A DNA stretch of 14,191 nt from an uncultured Clostridia bacterium (GTDB lineage Bacteria; Bacillota; Clostridia; UMGS1883). The stretch spans positions 1 through 14,191 of the forward strand of contig CANQKL010000027.1 in the NCBI GenBank assembly GCA_947624455.1, read 5' to 3'. The position numbers were made by a program, and so were the translations under genes. The number at the start of each line of letters is the position of its first letter. Position 1 is the first letter of the stretch. The notes under the pieces were generated by a model that saw only the letters and a list, made by a program, of their open reading frames with translations, ran no database searches and was not told where the DNA came from. This document shows, one piece after another, positions 13,301 through 14,191 of this stretch.

Positions 13301-14191
13301 TCCAGGACTTTACCGCTGGCTGCCCGGTAGTCGCGGCCGTTATCTGTATTTCTGATGTCGGCAATGAGCGAGGCCTCCGAAACGAAGCGGCCTGTTCCGT
13401 CCTTGCTGCCGGGAGCGGTTTTTGCCGCCAGCTCAGCAATGCCGTCGCCGTTGTAGTCGTATACCGAAAATACGTTTTCAGTGTTGCAGCGGATATTAAC
13501 GCCTAAGTCGAAGCGCCACAGCACGGAGCCGTCCTGCTTGTATGCGTCCAGAATAAGTCCTCCTGTATATCCTGAATCAGCGGCGTGGCGGCGGGGAGCG
13601 TCCCATCGCTGGATCAGCTCGTATTCGCCGTCTCCGTCAAGGTCGCCAGCGGTAGCGTCCCAGGGGGAGTATTCAGCTACGGTACCGTCGGGCAACGTGG
13701 CGGGAGCGGGCTGGGAGAGGGGAATATCAAAGTAATTCTCGCCGCTGGAGAAAGCCTTTTTTGCCTGGCAGGGCTGACCGTGGGCGGGAGCGACGGCGTA
13801 TTCGTCATTCGCTGTGCCGACGGGGTCCGTATAGTTGGTGGTATCGCCCACAGTGGCGATGATCTCGCCGTTGCGGTACACGTCGTATGAGGCATCATAG
13901 TTTTCCGTCCCCAACAGCCGCCAGGAGAGGTAAATGCCGCTCTCTGTATTCATGACCGCCAGCCCCCGATCCAGATATTCCATATATCTGGCTGGCTCTT
14001 TAACGTCCTCGTATTTTCCGGCGTAAATTTTAAGGTCGCCGAAACCGACGGCGGCGTTTAGACCGCCATACTGCACGAAGGCCCTGATCGTCCCGAGTCC
14101 GTCCGCAAAGCGGGCCGCGTCGGCGCTTCCCTCATAGGCCACGGCCCAGCCGTCGTCATAGACCTGATATATGTATCTCAAGCTGCCTTTG
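10312..14191 (-). CDS. Multidomain rhamnogalacturonan lyase, polysaccharide lyase family 11 (5' end outside window)
   Basis: The frame is open to the window edge, so the N-terminus, including any signal peptide, is missing; 1,293 codons are visible. Residue 1 below is the TTG at 14181. Residues 1-56 end an upstream beta domain. About 62-665 is the PL11 domain: YLDRGLAVMNTESGIYLSW, VYRNG, and YRQSIAWEHQYYNQPPHIGF near its end. It has Ca2+-binding-type DLDGDGEYE (180), DYNGDGIAE (242) and DVDRDGLDE (417). PL11 enzymes cleave the rhamnogalacturonan I backbone of pectin by beta-elimination. Then come unassigned beta domains (~690-905), a LamG-like part (~905-1085), a Spy0128/FctA-like pilin domain (~1097-1207, ending EFVNKY), and a C-terminal domain (ANLYAAQYDGEGKLVSV ... 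LYVWSED). No LPXTG, dockerin or SLH motif is seen at the C-terminus. Presumably secreted for pectin use. Confidence 0.9.
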   Translation of the reverse strand, partial: KGSLRYIYQVYDDGWAVAYEGSADAARFADGLGTIRAFVQYGGLNAAVGFGDLKIYAGKYEDVKEPARYMEYLDRGLAVMNTESGIYLSWRLLGTENYDASYDVYRNGEIIATVGDTTNYTDPVGTANDEYAVAPAHGQPCQAKKAFSSGENYFDIPLSQPAPATLPDGTVAEYSPWDATAGDLDGDGEYELIQRWDAPRRHAADSGYTGGLILDAYKQDGSVLWRFDLGVNIRCNTENVFSVYDYNGDGIAELAAKTAPGSKDGTGRFVSEASLIADIRNTDNGRDYRAASGKVLDGPEFYTLFDGRNGKALDTVYYPIPRGDGKWGDRDAGWGHRGEKYFDVPAYLDGVHPYIVLWRGIYPAQSGSKSPARTAAAAFKVENNRLKLEYSFDTMSGQPGYASGNEKCIGQGNHNISVGDVDRDGLDEIVSGGLCLDNDLTVLWCSGRGHGDAQHLGNYDPTTEGLEFMTVHEHAPYGMTVYNAATGETLGHWDASGDTGRGVMANVGSGGYYQLWGAGTYQCNGGDSFSDTNLSGQSYNFRIFWDGDTYDELLDATTSGNDNTPYISSYNKDTGHMDEIFHAWDSETVNTTKSTPALTADILGDWREELIAVREDYKALRVFVSPIYTENKVYTLMHDPQYRQSIAWEHQYYNQPPHIGFYLSGDNDKYDERTKKPGITAVKYVPTPFEAAAPVERAVLSAPKSPDENNIIDLDGDYFHATEIISWQGGSRTVDGTTLSVSPGRYAFAAGANLRHTSIKNSWGLTAYDGKFISMAANGDSRTVYTISGKGGVQKGRLHYDFSMPKTYSNYNGLLRERGGDDTMLRIGGEISLFYDRETTSLHFNSADGEFIHAYDGMDDAQGWTALDADIDTANGSILLKLTFPDGKVYEKDCAVSMRPIGEISFTTYYWGCVLLDNVTLSSDDRALWLSAAGGSFVSHDFEPVSGKFTADFDLFPYEIADGVIGLTGKAATWYNGLNIGIKLDVDGTLKAHNGSAFAASQQIRYSAGGKYHIHVEGDAESKKYSVKVTDGDGKTYVLAADYSFRADAPAISSLNRLYLLGGDNVDGGKFAVANFTASNAGTEPPSAAVFAPEIVNTVLGAKPYKDETFTFSIRADGNNPGGAVMPDKTTVAVTGAGKASFGGISFTEAGTYSFAITEIKGSRGDYTYDGGIWVLTVTVTESGSRLTADAVYTRDGREAAQAEFVNKYNGPGIVSAQIQGGILSVECQGQANLYAAQYDGEGKLVSVKKQSFEEGVVKTDIPLDADCTDVTLYVWSEDLIPFSTPVNLKRY

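Noticed and set aside
12949..13506. Several plus-strand frames opposite the lyase gene, one of 185 residues
   Set aside because: They run antisense to a continuous, clearly homologous PL11 frame and lack ribosome binding sites and family resemblance.

Overview
The window looks like chromosomal DNA of a fairly GC-rich anaerobic Firmicute, probably a gut-type Clostridia (Oscillospiraceae/Lachnospiraceae-like). This is inferred from strong AAGGAGG ribosome binding sites, a type I-C CRISPR-Cas locus, a clostripain-family peptidase, a barnase/barstar pair and a secreted pectin-side-chain lyase carrying a Firmicute pilin-type domain. Both ends are cut: the window opens inside cas7 and closes inside the lyase gene.

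Left part (1-1506): the 3' end of a type I-C CRISPR-Cas locus. cas7 (csd2) runs straight into the last ~130 codons of cas1, so cas4 and the 5' part of cas1 are gone. An intact cas2, a leader and a short array (six identical 33-nt repeats, one degenerate terminal repeat, six spacers) follow. Interference may still work; spacer acquisition from this locus should not.

Transition (1507-2252): AT-rich, scarred DNA. It holds a GNAT acetyltransferase gene with its own good promoter but a one-base frameshift right after the acetyl-CoA loop, a long perfect hairpin, and a remnant of the 3' end of an S-component-like membrane gene with its terminator. The remnant is homologous to, and co-linear with, the gene end and terminator at 10118-10263, so an 8-kb block is bracketed by two related copies in direct orientation.

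Barnase/barstar (2290-3121, minus): a membrane-anchored or exported barnase-type ribonuclease overlaps a barstar inhibitor gene by 26 bp. The toxin's C-terminal tail encodes the inhibitor's ribosome binding site. A strong promoter drives the pair from a divergent intergenic region.

Central operon (3275-10210, plus): six tightly packed genes behind one near-consensus promoter and one terminator: a membrane-anchored clostripain-family (C11) peptidase, a HerA/YjgR-like (DUF853) ATPase with a long charged coiled coil, an unrecognised membrane protein with an uncertain N-terminus, and a voltage-gated-type K+ channel between two ECF S-component-like membrane proteins. No ECF ATPase or T component is present. 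This combination is the best candidate here for an undescribed membrane-associated system, but a joint function is only inferred from gene order.

Right part (10312-14191, minus): a very large multidomain family PL11 rhamnogalacturonan lyase, truncated at its N-terminus by the window edge, with a Spy0128/FctA-like pilin domain near its C-terminus. It converges on the central operon.
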